From: Natronospirillum operosum
GTDB taxonomy: Bacteria > Pseudomonadota > Gammaproteobacteria > Pseudomonadales > Natronospirillaceae
DNA length: 64,000 nucleotides
Reading direction: 5' to 3'
Assembly (NCBI RefSeq): GCF_004768465.1
Contig: NZ_SRMF01000001.1
Span: 1,279,893 to 1,343,892 of the forward strand
Positions 25,288-34,853 of the stretch are shown piece after piece (within the stretch, counting starts at the first letter, position 1; every line of letters starts with the position of its first letter). The translations under genes were made by a program, and so were the position numbers. The notes under the pieces were generated by a model that did no database searches, was not told where the DNA came from, and worked only from the letters and a program-made list of their open reading frames with translations.

Positions 25288-26421
25288 TTATTTCCGGCCC
25301 TGAGCCTTTTTTTCCTGCTCCTGACGCTTGCGATCCTGCGTACTGATCACACCCGTGTCCTTCTTCTCACCCTTGTCTTCGCGGTGGTAACGCTCCAGCT
25401 GTGCCCGCCGGCTGGCCAGCACGGCCGAAGCGATATCGGAATCTTCATCCTCGACCTGGGCCCCGCGCGGAATCGGCTTGCGCACCTTGAGGGCCAACTG
25501 GTCGCGGGATCGACCCAGCGAGGTCTCGAACACCGGCACACCATTGGCGGACATCACCGTGGTCTCCGGCAGCTCAATCGGGATGATGTCACCGGGCTTG
25601 ATATCCACCAGGTGCTTGAGTGCGATCTGCCGGGTAGCCACCTGGGCGGTTATACCCACGGGGGCATTCAGAATATCCTTCTGCAGCGACAGCACCCAGC
25701 GTTCATCCACCTCATCGACGTCACTCTGTACCCCGGCGTCCAGTATCTCCCGCACCGGCTCGATCATCGAATACGGCATGGTGACATGCAGGTCACCGCC
25801 GCCGCCATCCAGCTCCACATGGAAGGTACTGACCACCACCACCTCGCTGGGGCTGACGATGTTGGCCATGGCCGGGTTGACCTCGGACGACACATACTCG
25901 AAGTCGACGCCCATGACCGCGCCCCAGGCTTCCTTCATGTCGACGAAGACCTGCGACAGGATCATCTGCACCACACGGATCTCTGTGGGGGTGAATTCGC
26001 GCCCCTCGATCTTGGCGTGACGCCCGTCACCGCCGAAAAAGTTGTCCACCAGCTTGAACACCAGCTTGGCGTCCAGAATGAACAGGGCCGTGCCGCGCAG
26101 CGGCCGTACCTTGACCAGGTTGAGACTGGTCGGCACGTAGAGGGTGTGGATGTACTCCCCGAACTTGAGGATCTGTATCCCACCCGAAGCCACGTCCGCA
26201 CTGCGGCGCAGGAAATTGAACATGCTGATGCGCGTATAACGGGCAAAGCGCTCGTTGATCATTTCCAGAGTCGGCATCCGTCCCCGGACGATCCGATCCT
26301 GACTGGTCAGGTCATACTGTTTGACCCCACCGGGATCAACGGCATCCTCCTCTTCCACGGCCCCGTCGTCGACGCCGTGAAGGAGCGCATCAATTTCGTC
26401 CTGTGAGAGCAGATCCTGCAT
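25288..26421 (-). CDS. fliM: Flagellar motor switch protein FliM
   Basis: FliM is the C-ring subunit that receives CheY-phosphate. The 377-residue product starts with the CheY-binding peptide LLSQDEIDALLHG. It continues with the central CheC-like domain (residues about 60-250, containing GGDGRHAKIEGREFTPTE) and ends in a SpoA domain, plus a charged, lysine-rich tail of about 40 residues (REDKGEKKDTGV). That tail is longer than in E. coli. It lies between fliL and fliN. Confidence 0.95.
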   Translation of the reverse strand: MQDLLSQDEIDALLHGVDDGAVEEEDAVDPGGVKQYDLTSQDRIVRGRMPTLEMINERFARYTRISMFNFLRRSADVASGGIQILKFGEYIHTLYVPTSLNLVKVRPLRGTALFILDAKLVFKLVDNFFGGDGRHAKIEGREFTPTEIRVVQMILSQVFVDMKEAWGAVMGVDFEYVSSEVNPAMANIVSPSEVVVVSTFHVELDGGGGDLHVTMPYSMIEPVREILDAGVQSDVDEVDERWVLSLQKDILNAPVGITAQVATRQIALKHLVDIKPGDIIPIELPETTVMSANGVPVFETSLGRSRDQLALKVRKPIPRGAQVEDEDSDIASAVLASRRAQLERYHREDKGEKKDTGVISTQDRKRQEQEKKAQGRK

Positions 26422-26429
26422 GCGCGCAC

Positions 26430-26960
26430 CTACTGTAAAACAAAGTTGTTGTAGAGCACGGCTTCGACGCCCTGCCCCTCTGATCGCTGGGTGATAATCC
26501 GGTTCATCACCTCCGCCAGCGTCTCCACCAGCTCTTCCTTGCCCTCGCGGCGCTGGATATTGCCAAACGTCTGCTCGCTGAGCGTGGTGATGATTTCATC
26601 CCGCACCAGCGGCATATGCTGGGTCAGTGCATCCAGAGACGCCTGATCGCGTGCCCTGACCGCCAACTCGACCCTCAGGAAGCGCTGTCGCGAGCCCACA
26701 TCATAGGTCACCACAAAATCCGGGTTGAGCTGCAGATACAGCGCCCTGGTCGGCGGGCGGGCCTGCTGCTGCCCCGGTTCACCGTTTTCTGTCACCACCG
26801 GCTCGTCAGCGAAGAAACCGGTCAGAAACAGGGTTCCCCCAACGGATATGCCGGCGATCAACAGCATGACCCCGGCCATGGCCAGAATCTTGACCAACCG
26901 GCCCTTGTTGCCGCCTTCCTCTTCCAGATCATCGCCCAGATTGTCGTTCTGTTGAGTCAT
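26430..26960 (-). CDS. fliL: Flagellar basal body-associated protein FliL
   Basis: FliL surrounds the stator at the inner membrane. The 176-residue product has one membrane helix (residues about 23-50) and a periplasmic domain with YLQLNPDFVVTYDVGSRQRF split near residue 88 onward. It ends VLYNNFVLQ, the usual conserved C-terminus. It is separated from fliK by 90 bases, in which I see only a weak TATACT -10-like box. Confidence 0.94.
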   Translation of the reverse strand: MTQQNDNLGDDLEEEGGNKGRLVKILAMAGVMLLIAGISVGGTLFLTGFFADEPVVTENGEPGQQQARPPTRALYLQLNPDFVVTYDVGSRQRFLRVELAVRARDQASLDALTQHMPLVRDEIITTLSEQTFGNIQRREGKEELVETLAEVMNRIITQRSEGQGVEAVLYNNFVLQ

Positions 26961-27050
26961 ACGGCCATCCCGTTACCTTTCGGCATCATTACTACTGCGG
27001 GCAGTATAGCCCACCGACACCGCAGACCTGAACCATTGGCTGGGCAGACT

Positions 27051-29213
27051 TCACACATACTGATCCACCAGACCCACCGGCTCACGACGGCCGGCCGTCA
27101 GATCGGCTTCCGCACCGCCTTCTTCCTCGTCGCCACCGGCGCCACTGCCCTCTTCCTGCTCGGCCAGGTCATCCTGTGCGGCTTCACGGTCGGTAATATC
27201 GACCTGCACCTCGGTAAACCCCTGTTGTTCCAGCTGTTCACGCAGCCGGTTCGCCTGTTGTTCCAGCAGGTCACGAACCATTGGCTGCTGCGCCACAATC
27301 TGTACCTGTACCTGATCACCCTGGGTGGTTATGCGAATATCCAGCGCGCCCATATCCGGCGGGTCAAGGCGGATGCGGGCTTCCTGTATTTCCTGCCCAA
27401 TCATCATCACCAGACGCTCGCCCAATTGTCGGGCCGCTTCACCGGTGCTGTAGCGTATCGGCATCTGGCGCTCAACATGCGCCCGCACCTGCTCGGCCAC
27501 TGCCGGGCGCTGATCGCGCCCGAGCGGTGATTCGGTCACCAGCCGCTGCAAGCCGGAATCTTCCAGGCTGGTACGCGCCATGGAATCACGCTCGGTACGC
27601 CCCAGCAGACTGGACAGCAGCGCCTGCTCGCGCTGGTTCTGCCGCTCCTGGCGGGACGACACCGGGGCGGGCTCCTCGCGCTCGTCCGAGTCGGCGCTCA
27701 GGTCAGCCTGCATGGCCTGCATGGCACGGGTCATCAGACCCGGAGGCTCCACAGGGGCAGGCGTCTGTGCCTGTTGGAGCGCAGCAGAGGCGGTGCGCTG
27801 CCATTCCGACAACACATGGTGCAGCAGTTGCCGGGCCGCCGCGCTGTCAGTCAGGTCAACCCCGTCCCGGGCGTGGTCAAGCAAACGTTCCAGAGTCTCG
27901 GTCAGATCCGAGCCCAGGGTGGCCTGCCAGGCATCACGCAAATCTGCCGGCAAGGCATCCAGTTGTTCCGCCAGCGCCTGCAACTGCGCCAGCATTCGAT
28001 CCGTCAGCCCTGCCGGCAATTGCAGATCAAGGTCATCCGCTGCCGCCTGCAGTTCGCGCACCAGGTCCTGCAGCGCTTCGAACGTCAGCACCAGCTGCTC
28101 CAGATCCTCCACCGGAGCTTCATTCAGCCAGTCGCCATCCAGCTCATCGGTTGCTGCCAGCAGGCTTTCAACGGCCTCGGCATCCAGCTCCGGCATGGAC
28201 GGGAGCGGGGTCTGTGATTCGCCGTCCGCATCAAGCCGGTCGGCGTCATCATCCGCTGCCGGCGCACTGACCCAGGTGTCATCTGACAGCTCATCCCGAA
28301 CCAGATCGGTGTCGATGGGCGCTGCCGCACCAATCACCGACTCCGCTGCAAGCATCGACTCCAGTTCAATCATTGATTCCGGTTCGATCATCGACACCGC
28401 ATCCGTCTGCGGTTCGATATCGCCGACCACTACCGGCGTGTTCAATCCATGGCTGACCAGTGCCTGAATCAGATCATCCCGCTCGAGCAGGGTCATGTCG
28501 AAGTCGTCCCCCGGTGCCACCAGGTCGGCAGGCAGGGCCTGCAACTGAGTGGCCAGCCAGTCTTCCACCGACTCACCGGCCAGTGCGGCTTCCCGGGTTA
28601 CCGCCAGGGCCAGATCAATATCCGACCAGGTGTCCAGATCGGCTTGCAGCACTGCCGCGAGGTCTTCCCGGCCCGGCAGCTCCGCCGCTAGCAGATCCTG
28701 CTCCGGCAGCTCCGCCGCCAGCAGATCCTGCTGTTGGCCCGCCACCGGACTGGCAGCGTTGTTCCTGGCGGGCAATGGTGGCAGCGGGCCCGGGCGCTCT
28801 GCGCTGGCAGCTCGAGACGCTGCCGACGGCCGCTCCGACTGCTCCGGGGAACGCCCGGCTTCAGCCCGCCACTCGCTGCTCTGTACCTGTCCGGCGTTGC
28901 GTTCCGGGCGGGCGCTGCGCGCCTGTCCCGTGCGGCGCTGGTCAGCCGGGACAGATTCACGGCGGGACGATGGCTGGCCGCGGTGTCGTTCACCGTTCGG
29001 CAAGTTGTTGCCGCCGCGTGTGTCCGGGCGGTCAGGCTGGGCACGTCCCTGGGGTTGCCGGCGCTGCTGGTTCAGTTGTTCGCCATAGCGCTCCGCAAAC
29101 GGCGAAGGACGCTCGCTCGATACGGCCAACCCGGCACGTTCCCGCGTGTCCGAGGGGGCCGGCTCAAGTGGTGTCTGTGTTTGAATCTGGAATCCCAGCA
29201 TTGATTGATCCAT
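27051..29213 (-). CDS. fliK: Flagellar hook-length control protein FliK
   Basis: FliK measures the hook and triggers the FlhB switch. The 720-residue product has a long, Gln/Asp/Glu-rich first part and a C-terminal Flg_hook domain (about 590-690, with RIRLDPPDMGALDIRI and VQVDI). A short repeat of DLLAAELP (three copies, residues about 155-190) is visible. FliK length varies widely and is expected to track hook length. It follows hptB by 85 bases. Confidence 0.92.
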   Translation of the reverse strand: MDQSMLGFQIQTQTPLEPAPSDTRERAGLAVSSERPSPFAERYGEQLNQQRRQPQGRAQPDRPDTRGGNNLPNGERHRGQPSSRRESVPADQRRTGQARSARPERNAGQVQSSEWRAEAGRSPEQSERPSAASRAASAERPGPLPPLPARNNAASPVAGQQQDLLAAELPEQDLLAAELPGREDLAAVLQADLDTWSDIDLALAVTREAALAGESVEDWLATQLQALPADLVAPGDDFDMTLLERDDLIQALVSHGLNTPVVVGDIEPQTDAVSMIEPESMIELESMLAAESVIGAAAPIDTDLVRDELSDDTWVSAPAADDDADRLDADGESQTPLPSMPELDAEAVESLLAATDELDGDWLNEAPVEDLEQLVLTFEALQDLVRELQAAADDLDLQLPAGLTDRMLAQLQALAEQLDALPADLRDAWQATLGSDLTETLERLLDHARDGVDLTDSAAARQLLHHVLSEWQRTASAALQQAQTPAPVEPPGLMTRAMQAMQADLSADSDEREEPAPVSSRQERQNQREQALLSSLLGRTERDSMARTSLEDSGLQRLVTESPLGRDQRPAVAEQVRAHVERQMPIRYSTGEAARQLGERLVMMIGQEIQEARIRLDPPDMGALDIRITTQGDQVQVQIVAQQPMVRDLLEQQANRLREQLEQQGFTEVQVDITDREAAQDDLAEQEEGSGAGGDEEEGGAEADLTAGRREPVGLVDQYV

Positions 29214-29298
29214 CCAGGTTACTGATCGGCAGGATCCGCCAGGCGGCCTGTCTGACAGTTGGGTAGCAATCTTCAGGCCAGAACGGCCAGAGACAGGA

Positions 29299-29661
29299 TC
29301 AATCAGCGGGAAACCGGGCTGCCAGCACTTCCCGCGTGGCGCTCAGGCGATCGCGGACCACGGCCAGCAGACGCTCTGTGTGCGCGGCATCCAGGCTCTG
29401 TCCGGCGTGCAGACACTGCTGGCAATAGTTCTCCAGTTCCAGACAGCTGCGCGCCAGCGCCACGGCGCCGACATTGGAGGCACTGCCCTTGAAGGAGTGC
29501 GCCGCCCGCCGCAGCGCGTCAACGTCCTCCCGAGTCGCTTCCAGCGCCTGCAGGCGCTGCACGGAGTCATCGCTGAAGGTCTGCAGCAACAGTGCGAAAT
29601 CATCGCCCATGATCAGCTGCAGTTCCGCCAGCACGGCGGCATCCAGTGTGGTGGTGGTCAT
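29299..29661 (-). CDS. hptB: Histidine phosphotransfer protein HptB
   Basis: A 120-residue Hpt domain with the phosphorylated histidine in AAHSFKGSASNVGA (near residue 55). In Pseudomonas, HptB receives phosphate from hybrid kinases and passes it to HsbR. The start at 29661 overlaps the hsbR stop by four bases (ATGA); the longer open frame upstream is inside hsbR and is rejected. The position between hsbR and fliK is shared with several Pseudomonas species. Confidence 0.88.
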   Translation of the reverse strand: MTTTTLDAAVLAELQLIMGDDFALLLQTFSDDSVQRLQALEATREDVDALRRAAHSFKGSASNVGAVALARSCLELENYCQQCLHAGQSLDAAHTERLLAVVRDRLSATREVLAARFPAD

Positions 29662-31370
29662 ATGCGGGTCCCCAGACGCCGTTGCGGCCAATGGAAATCG
29701 ACCTCCACAATATTGCCCTTGCCCAGATACTCGACCCGGCTGCACAGCTCCCGCACCAGCCCCATGCCACGCCCGGCCAGCGGCGTTTCGGCGGCGGCTG
29801 CCGCCGCAGGCAGACTGGCCGGCTGGCGACCATGATCGAAACCGGCGCCGGAATCTTCCATGCGAATGGTCAGCAGGCCGCTGTTGCCGTCGGCCGTCTG
29901 CCGCATGGTCAGTTCGATACGACCGGAGGCCAGTCGCTCAAGGCGCTCCTGACGCTCCTGATAATAGCGACCGAACCCCTCACCGGTTGACTTGAGACGA
30001 CTGTCCAGGCCCAGCACCCCGTGCTCCAGGGCATTCGAATAAAGCTCGGAAATAATGGTGTAGAGCTGGCTGCTGTAGGCATTCAAACCGTCGGTCTCGC
30101 TCAGTACATGCATGATCAGTGGCATGGGATTGTGATGCTTCAGGGTCAGGGTCGGAAAAACGAAGCTGACCTGCCAGTCCAACGCCACATAGGGTTGCCG
30201 GTCTTCTGCCTGTGCCGCAGCCAGGTCGTCGGCCGGCGGGTCGGTCATCATGACCTCGACCAGGGTGGTGTCATCCGTACTGGCTCGATTGGCCTGAAAG
30301 CGGCCCACGGCAGCCAGCAAATCGTCGAACAGAGTCTCCGGAACATCGGCGCGGGCAAACACAGCCCGCAGTCTGTCTTCACCAAACAGCTCGCCGTCCG
30401 GGTTTTCTGCCTCCACAATGCCGTCGGACCACATGAAGAACCGATCCTGGTTGCGCATGGCAAATTCATGCATCCGCAACGAAAACTGATGCCCCTCGGT
30501 CACCCCCAGCGGCAGATTCAGCGGCGGCAGAGCCGTGATATCGCCCCCCGCAGCATGATAGAGAAAACAGTCCGGCACCCCGCCCACCCAGGCGCGGCCG
30601 ATTTTCTCCCGCATGTCCATGTGCAGGGCCACAGCACAGCAGAAGAAGTTGGTCGGCAGGACGCGCGTCAGCTTGCGGTTCATCTCGCGGATGATCTCTT
30701 CCAGTTCGAAGCCCTTGCTGGTCATGCCATAGAAGGTTTCGGCCAGCGGCATGGCTCCGATGGCCGCCGGCAGGCCATGGCCGGTAAAGTCTCCGAGCAG
30801 CACATGCAGCCCCCCGTCGGGGCGCATCCGGGCCAGTACCGTGTCGCCGTTGAACATGGCCCGCGAAGACAGTGAGTAGCGCAGGTTATCAATGCGGATA
30901 TAGCCCGCATGGGTGACATTGTCGTACACCTTTTTCGCCACCGCCTGCTCCAGCAGCAACTGGCGGTGGTTGGCCTGCAGGGCGGCATGCATATGTCGCA
31001 TGCGGCCGAAGGCGCTGATCTTGGCGCGCAGAATCACCCTGTTGTAGGGTTTGGAGAGAAAATCATCACCACCGGCATGCAGACAGCTGGCGAGCGAATC
31101 GGCATCCTGCAATGATGTCAGAAAAATGACAGGGACCAGTTCGTCACCTGCCAGCTGCTTGATGGCGCGGGCGGCTTCCAGTCCATCAAGTACCGGCATC
31201 AGCACATCCAGCAGGACCAGGTCCGGCCGCTCGGCCTCATACACCGCCGTTGCCTCCTGCCCGTCAGCGGCTTCCAGTACGATATGCCCTTCCTTGCGCA
31301 CTATGGCACTCAGAATCATGCGATCCGTCTGATTGTCATCGGCAATCAGTATGCGCAGGCATTCGGTCAT
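29658..31370 (-). CDS. hsbR: HsbR: response regulator with PP2C phosphatase and anti-sigma kinase domains
   Basis: A 570-residue three-domain switch protein. The receiver domain has its acceptor aspartate in LVLLDVLMP. A PP2C/SpoIIE phosphatase domain (about 165-375) has LLGDFTGHGLPAA, and a C-terminal HATPase domain (about 430-560) has IISELYSNALEHG and GRGMGLVRELC. In P. aeruginosa the matching protein (HsbR) phosphorylates or dephosphorylates HsbA depending on HptB. Through FlgM and a diguanylate cyclase this sets the choice between swimming and biofilm. Gene order hsbA-hsbR-hptB and the length support the name. Confidence 0.88.
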   Translation of the reverse strand: MTECLRILIADDNQTDRMILSAIVRKEGHIVLEAADGQEATAVYEAERPDLVLLDVLMPVLDGLEAARAIKQLAGDELVPVIFLTSLQDADSLASCLHAGGDDFLSKPYNRVILRAKISAFGRMRHMHAALQANHRQLLLEQAVAKKVYDNVTHAGYIRIDNLRYSLSSRAMFNGDTVLARMRPDGGLHVLLGDFTGHGLPAAIGAMPLAETFYGMTSKGFELEEIIREMNRKLTRVLPTNFFCCAVALHMDMREKIGRAWVGGVPDCFLYHAAGGDITALPPLNLPLGVTEGHQFSLRMHEFAMRNQDRFFMWSDGIVEAENPDGELFGEDRLRAVFARADVPETLFDDLLAAVGRFQANRASTDDTTLVEVMMTDPPADDLAAAQAEDRQPYVALDWQVSFVFPTLTLKHHNPMPLIMHVLSETDGLNAYSSQLYTIISELYSNALEHGVLGLDSRLKSTGEGFGRYYQERQERLERLASGRIELTMRQTADGNSGLLTIRMEDSGAGFDHGRQPASLPAAAAAAETPLAGRGMGLVRELCSRVEYLGKGNIVEVDFHWPQRRLGTRI

Positions 31371-31388
31371 GGCAGGGCCCCCGGGTGC

Positions 31389-31694
31389 CTATTCGATATT
31401 GAACAGCTGCCCGAAATTGGAAATGTTCAGGATCTTGCGCACATCGGGGTTGCAGTTGACGATACTGATACGGGCGCTGTCGCCCCCGGCATGGTCCCGC
31501 AGCAGCAACAGCATGCCCAGCGCCGAACTGTCGAGATAGGTGGCATCCGTCATGTCGATGTTGTAAGCCCGCACCTGAGCAGGCGCTGATTCGTAGGTTT
31601 CACGAAACTCCTGATGGGCACTGAAGTCGAAGCGGCCGGTTACCTTGATAGTCAGTTCCGTGCCGTCTGATGATGGATGAGCCGTTACTGTCAT
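31389..31694 (-). CDS. hsbA: Anti-sigma factor antagonist HsbA
   Basis: A 101-residue single STAS domain with the phosphorylation loop TYLDSSALGMLLLL (serine near residue 56). It is the substrate of HsbR, encoded 18 bases downstream. In Pseudomonas, unphosphorylated HsbA binds the anti-sigma factor FlgM and the phosphorylated form binds a diguanylate cyclase; flgM is not in this window. Between fliJ and hsbA are 129 bases without a recognisable promoter or terminator. Confidence 0.88.
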   Translation of the reverse strand: MTVTAHPSSDGTELTIKVTGRFDFSAHQEFRETYESAPAQVRAYNIDMTDATYLDSSALGMLLLLRDHAGGDSARISIVNCNPDVRKILNISNFGQLFNIE

Positions 31695-31823
31695 GGGTCT
31701 CTGTCCTCACTGTTCCTTACATCCGTGCGTCAGTCCCGCTGCCGCCGCTGGCAGAACGGAACCCTGTTGATGACCGTAGCATAGTGGTTCGGCGTACAAA
31801 TATCACCCACTGCAGAGCTCAAG

Positions 31824-32276
31824 TCAGTTCTCTCCCTGCAGGCGCTGACGCTGTTGCTGCTGTTGAATCAGTTCATCCAGCATTTTCTGCTCCTGCCGGG
31901 ACTGCTCCAGTTGCTCCAGCTTGCTGATGCGCTCGATGGCAGATTCCATGGAGCGGCGCTCCAGATGGGCGTTCTGCCAGACACTCTGGGCACGTTCCAG
32001 TTCGACCCGCGCCAGGCCGACCTGGCGCTCCTGCTGGGCAATGATGCCACGCAGCTGTTCAATGTAGTCCTGCAGCCGGCGCCACTGGGCCATGCTGACG
32101 CCCCGCCCCGGGGTATTGGCACCATCGTGATAGTCACGCTGATAGTCCACCAGTTGCTGCAGTTGGCGCTCATGCTCGTCGAGTTCGCCCCGCGCCCGCG
32201 ATACCACCTCGGCAGCCTGATCTTCCCGTCGCTGGTACAGACGCAGCACGACCTGCAGGCGCTCCGAACGTTTCAT
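31824..32276 (-). CDS. fliJ: Flagellar export chaperone/stalk protein FliJ
   Basis: FliJ is the coiled-coil stalk of the export ATPase. The 150-residue product is helical almost end to end and rich in Gln/Glu/Arg, beginning MKRSERLQVVL. Its C-terminus is a run of glutamines (LIQQQQQRQRLQ). It overlaps the fliI stop by four bases (ATGA, 32273-32276), so the two are coupled. Confidence 0.92.
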   Translation of the reverse strand: MKRSERLQVVLRLYQRREDQAAEVVSRARGELDEHERQLQQLVDYQRDYHDGANTPGRGVSMAQWRRLQDYIEQLRGIIAQQERQVGLARVELERAQSVWQNAHLERRSMESAIERISKLEQLEQSRQEQKMLDELIQQQQQRQRLQGEN

Positions 32277-33733
32277 GAATCAGCACCGCCGCCGGCAGGC
32301 CGTTTCGGCATGGGCTTGATACCGCCACTGGCGCCGGCTCTCTGACCACCCTGACGGCGCAGGTTCTTCTGCCCGCCACGCGCAGGTTTGCTGCCGGCAC
32401 CAGCGGCCCCGGCACTGCCGACCAGTTGCTGCATCTGCTGCGCACTGGTGGCAAAGTCGAATTTTTCCTGCAGACCCTGACGCAGAAAACCGCGCATGTC
32501 CGGCATCAGCCGCACGGCGGTATCAAGTTCCTGATCCTGGCCTTCGGTGTAGGCACCGATGCTGATCAGGTCCTGACTCTGCTGATAGCGGGAAAAGAAT
32601 TGCTTGAATGTCTGTGCCGACTGCAGATGAGATTCGGTCACCACCTGCGGCATGGCACGGCTGATGGAGGCCTCGATATCGATGGCCGGGTAGTGACCCT
32701 GCTCAGCCAGCCGGCGGGCCAGCACCACATGGCCATCCAGTATGGCGCGCGCGGAGTCGGCCACCGGGTCCTGCTGATCATCCCCTTCGGTCAGCACGGT
32801 GTAGAAGGCGGTGATGGAGCCGCCGCCCTTTTCGCCGTTTCCGGCCCGTTCCACCAGGCTGGGCAGGCGGGCAAACACCGAGGGCGGATACCCCTTGGTA
32901 GCCGGCGGCTCGCCGATGGCCAGGGCAATTTCCCGCTGCGCCTGGGCATAACGGGTCAGCGAATCCATCAGCAGCAGCACATTCTTGCCCTGCGCGCGGT
33001 AGTACTCGGCGATGGCGGTGGCGTACTGGGCCGCACGCAGACGCAACAGCGGCGGATCATCAGCCGGCGAGGCCACCACCACGCTGCGCGACAGCCCCTC
33101 CTCGCCCAGAATCTCGTCGATGAACTCCTTCACCTCCCGCCCCCGCTCGCCAATCAGCCCCACCACGATAATGTCGGCGTTGGTGAAGCGTGTCATCATG
33201 CCGAGCAGTACCGACTTGCCGACACCGGAGCCCGCGAACAGGCCCAGACGCTGACCCCGGCCCACCGACAACAGCGCATTGATGGCCTTGATGCCGACAT
33301 CCAGCGGTTCCCGGATGGGCTGGCGGTGCATGGGGTTGATATATTCGCCGTGCAGCGATTGACGGCTGCGACACAGCAGCGGCTCGCCGGTATCGATGGG
33401 TTCACCGAACCCGTTGACCACGCGGCCCAGCAACTCTTCGCCAATCACCAGTTCCGAGGCACTGGCAATGGGTACCACTTCCGCACCGGCGCGCAAGTGC
33501 CCCATGGCCTGCACCGGCATCAGGTAGGTCTTGTCTTCGGTAAAACCGACCACTTCGGCTTCCAGTGACTGCAGACCATCGCGCACCAGACAGCGGTCAC
33601 CTACCGACACCGCCAGACCCGAGGCCTCCAGCGTCAACCCGACTAACCGCGTCAGCTTGCCTGACACCGGCAGTTCCGGCTGTTCGGGCACCCGCGCCAG
33701 GGCACTGCTCAGGGCTTCAGCCAGTCGGCTCAT
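32273..33733 (-). CDS. fliI: Flagellar export ATPase FliI with basic C-terminal tail
   Basis: FliI is the hexameric ATPase of flagellar export. The 486-residue product has GLFAGSGVGKS (Walker A), VLLLMDSLTR (Walker B) and GEPPATKGYPPSVF, all typical. After the usual end it carries about 45 extra residues rich in Gly, Lys and Arg (KPARGGQKNLRRQGGQRAG), giving a strongly basic tail. ATG at 33733 has GGGAG six bases upstream and is preferred over 33739. The start lies within the end of fliH. Confidence 0.94.
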   Translation of the reverse strand: MSRLAEALSSALARVPEQPELPVSGKLTRLVGLTLEASGLAVSVGDRCLVRDGLQSLEAEVVGFTEDKTYLMPVQAMGHLRAGAEVVPIASASELVIGEELLGRVVNGFGEPIDTGEPLLCRSRQSLHGEYINPMHRQPIREPLDVGIKAINALLSVGRGQRLGLFAGSGVGKSVLLGMMTRFTNADIIVVGLIGERGREVKEFIDEILGEEGLSRSVVVASPADDPPLLRLRAAQYATAIAEYYRAQGKNVLLLMDSLTRYAQAQREIALAIGEPPATKGYPPSVFARLPSLVERAGNGEKGGGSITAFYTVLTEGDDQQDPVADSARAILDGHVVLARRLAEQGHYPAIDIEASISRAMPQVVTESHLQSAQTFKQFFSRYQQSQDLISIGAYTEGQDQELDTAVRLMPDMRGFLRQGLQEKFDFATSAQQMQQLVGSAGAAGAGSKPARGGQKNLRRQGGQRAGASGGIKPMPKRPAGGGADS

Positions 33734-34835
33734 CGTCATCTCCCGGCGCAGCGTCTTCGTCGATCACGGGGTCAGAGCCTTCAGCGTCAGGGTCAGAGCC
33801 TTCAGCGTCAGGATCAGAGCCTTCAGCGCGGGAAGCAGAGCCTTCAGCGTCCTCTTCTTCAAGGTCGTCGACTTCGGCCTCCGGTGCTGCCGTCTGCCGC
33901 TGCGACGCAGTAGCCGCCGCACTCTCGTCCAGCAGCGCAGAGAACCGATCAGCGCTCAGCGAGCGCAGAGCTTCAGGCGGCTCGGCAGCCTTGCTGAAGC
34001 CGTTGTTCAGATCCAGCAGGGCCATGATCTGCCGCTGATAGCGCTGATCCAGGCTGTAATCCAGCAGGCTGTGATGGGTCTTGATCAGGCAGCCACCGGG
34101 AGACAGGCTGTCGTCGGGTTGCAGATCCACCTGCTCCAGCCAGTGCAGTTGCAGGCCCTTGAGCATGGAACAGTCTTCCGGATGCAGAAAGATGCGCATC
34201 CGCTCGTGGGCGGCCGGCATCAGTTGCACGGCCTGATGGACAATGTCTTCAATCTGTTCGGAGTTCTGCTGCAGCGACTGCACTACCAGCCCCTGCGTCA
34301 GCTTGAGAATCAGGTCGCGCGCCACCGGTGCCAGTTCCTGCTCCAGTGCCTGCTCGTGTTCATTCAGCGCCTGAATGGCCTGACCAAAGCGTTGGCTCAG
34401 CGCCTGCAGGTGGGCATCCAGGGCCGCGCGGGCATCGATCTCGGCCTGCTCTCTGCCGGCGGCCTCACCGGCATCCAGGCCCTCGGCATGCCCTTCCTGA
34501 TAGCCAGCAGTGCGACCCTCTTCAAACCCGGCCTGGTAACCGGCCTGGCGGCCCTCTTCCAGACCTTCTTCACGCGCTGCTTCCCGAATGGCCTGCAGCT
34601 CCGCCGCCGAAGGCGGCGCGGGAACCACTTCGTCTTCGGCTTCTGCACCGGTCGCCGCTTCGTCGTCAGCGGCTCCGGCCAAGGGGTTGCCGCGCTGGCG
34701 CATGGCGGCTTCCCGCAGCGCCCGGTTGCCCAGTGCATCTTCTTCATGCACGCGCGGGCCTTCCAGATCAGGCAGCTGCCACGAGCGCACATTGAGCTTT
34801 TCGGCTTCGGTAAAACCCTTTTGATTGACTGCCAC
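33717..34835 (-). CDS. fliH: FliI regulator FliH with acidic C-terminal tail
   Basis: FliH holds FliI at the C-ring and controls its ATPase. The 372-residue product has a glycine-zipper region (GLEEGRQAGYQAGFEEGRTA, about residues 92-130), then the FliI-binding C-terminal domain (about 140-300). A tail of about 60 residues follows, with four seven-residue GSDPDAE-type repeats and DDLEEEDAE. The tail is strongly acidic and absent from E. coli FliH, which is about 235 residues. Its gene end overlaps fliI by 17 bases. Confidence 0.92.
   Translation of the reverse strand: MAVNQKGFTEAEKLNVRSWQLPDLEGPRVHEEDALGNRALREAAMRQRGNPLAGAADDEAATGAEAEDEVVPAPPSAAELQAIREAAREEGLEEGRQAGYQAGFEEGRTAGYQEGHAEGLDAGEAAGREQAEIDARAALDAHLQALSQRFGQAIQALNEHEQALEQELAPVARDLILKLTQGLVVQSLQQNSEQIEDIVHQAVQLMPAAHERMRIFLHPEDCSMLKGLQLHWLEQVDLQPDDSLSPGGCLIKTHHSLLDYSLDQRYQRQIMALLDLNNGFSKAAEPPEALRSLSADRFSALLDESAAATASQRQTAAPEAEVDDLEEEDAEGSASRAEGSDPDAEGSDPDAEGSDPVIDEDAAPGDDDEPTG
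33769..33852 (-). repeat. Four 21-base units in fliH (acidic tail repeat)
   Basis: Four 21-base units (GGTCAGAGCCTTCAGCGTC on the plus strand), the first three nearly perfect and the fourth diverged, encode GSDPDAE-like repeats in the FliH tail. The unit length equals that of the two arrays in cheA. Confidence 0.85.
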
Positions 34836-34853
34836 GCCGGGAACTCCCTACCG

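Noticed and set aside
26961-27050. Promoter of fliL (sigma-54 TGG..TGC, or TATACT -10 box)
   Set aside because: The sigma-54-like pair is one base too close, and no acceptable -35 box lies 16-18 bases before TATACT.
29214-29298. Sigma-28 promoter before fliK (GCCGATCA)
   Set aside because: The -10 match is good, but no TCAAG or TAAA word lies at the required distance.
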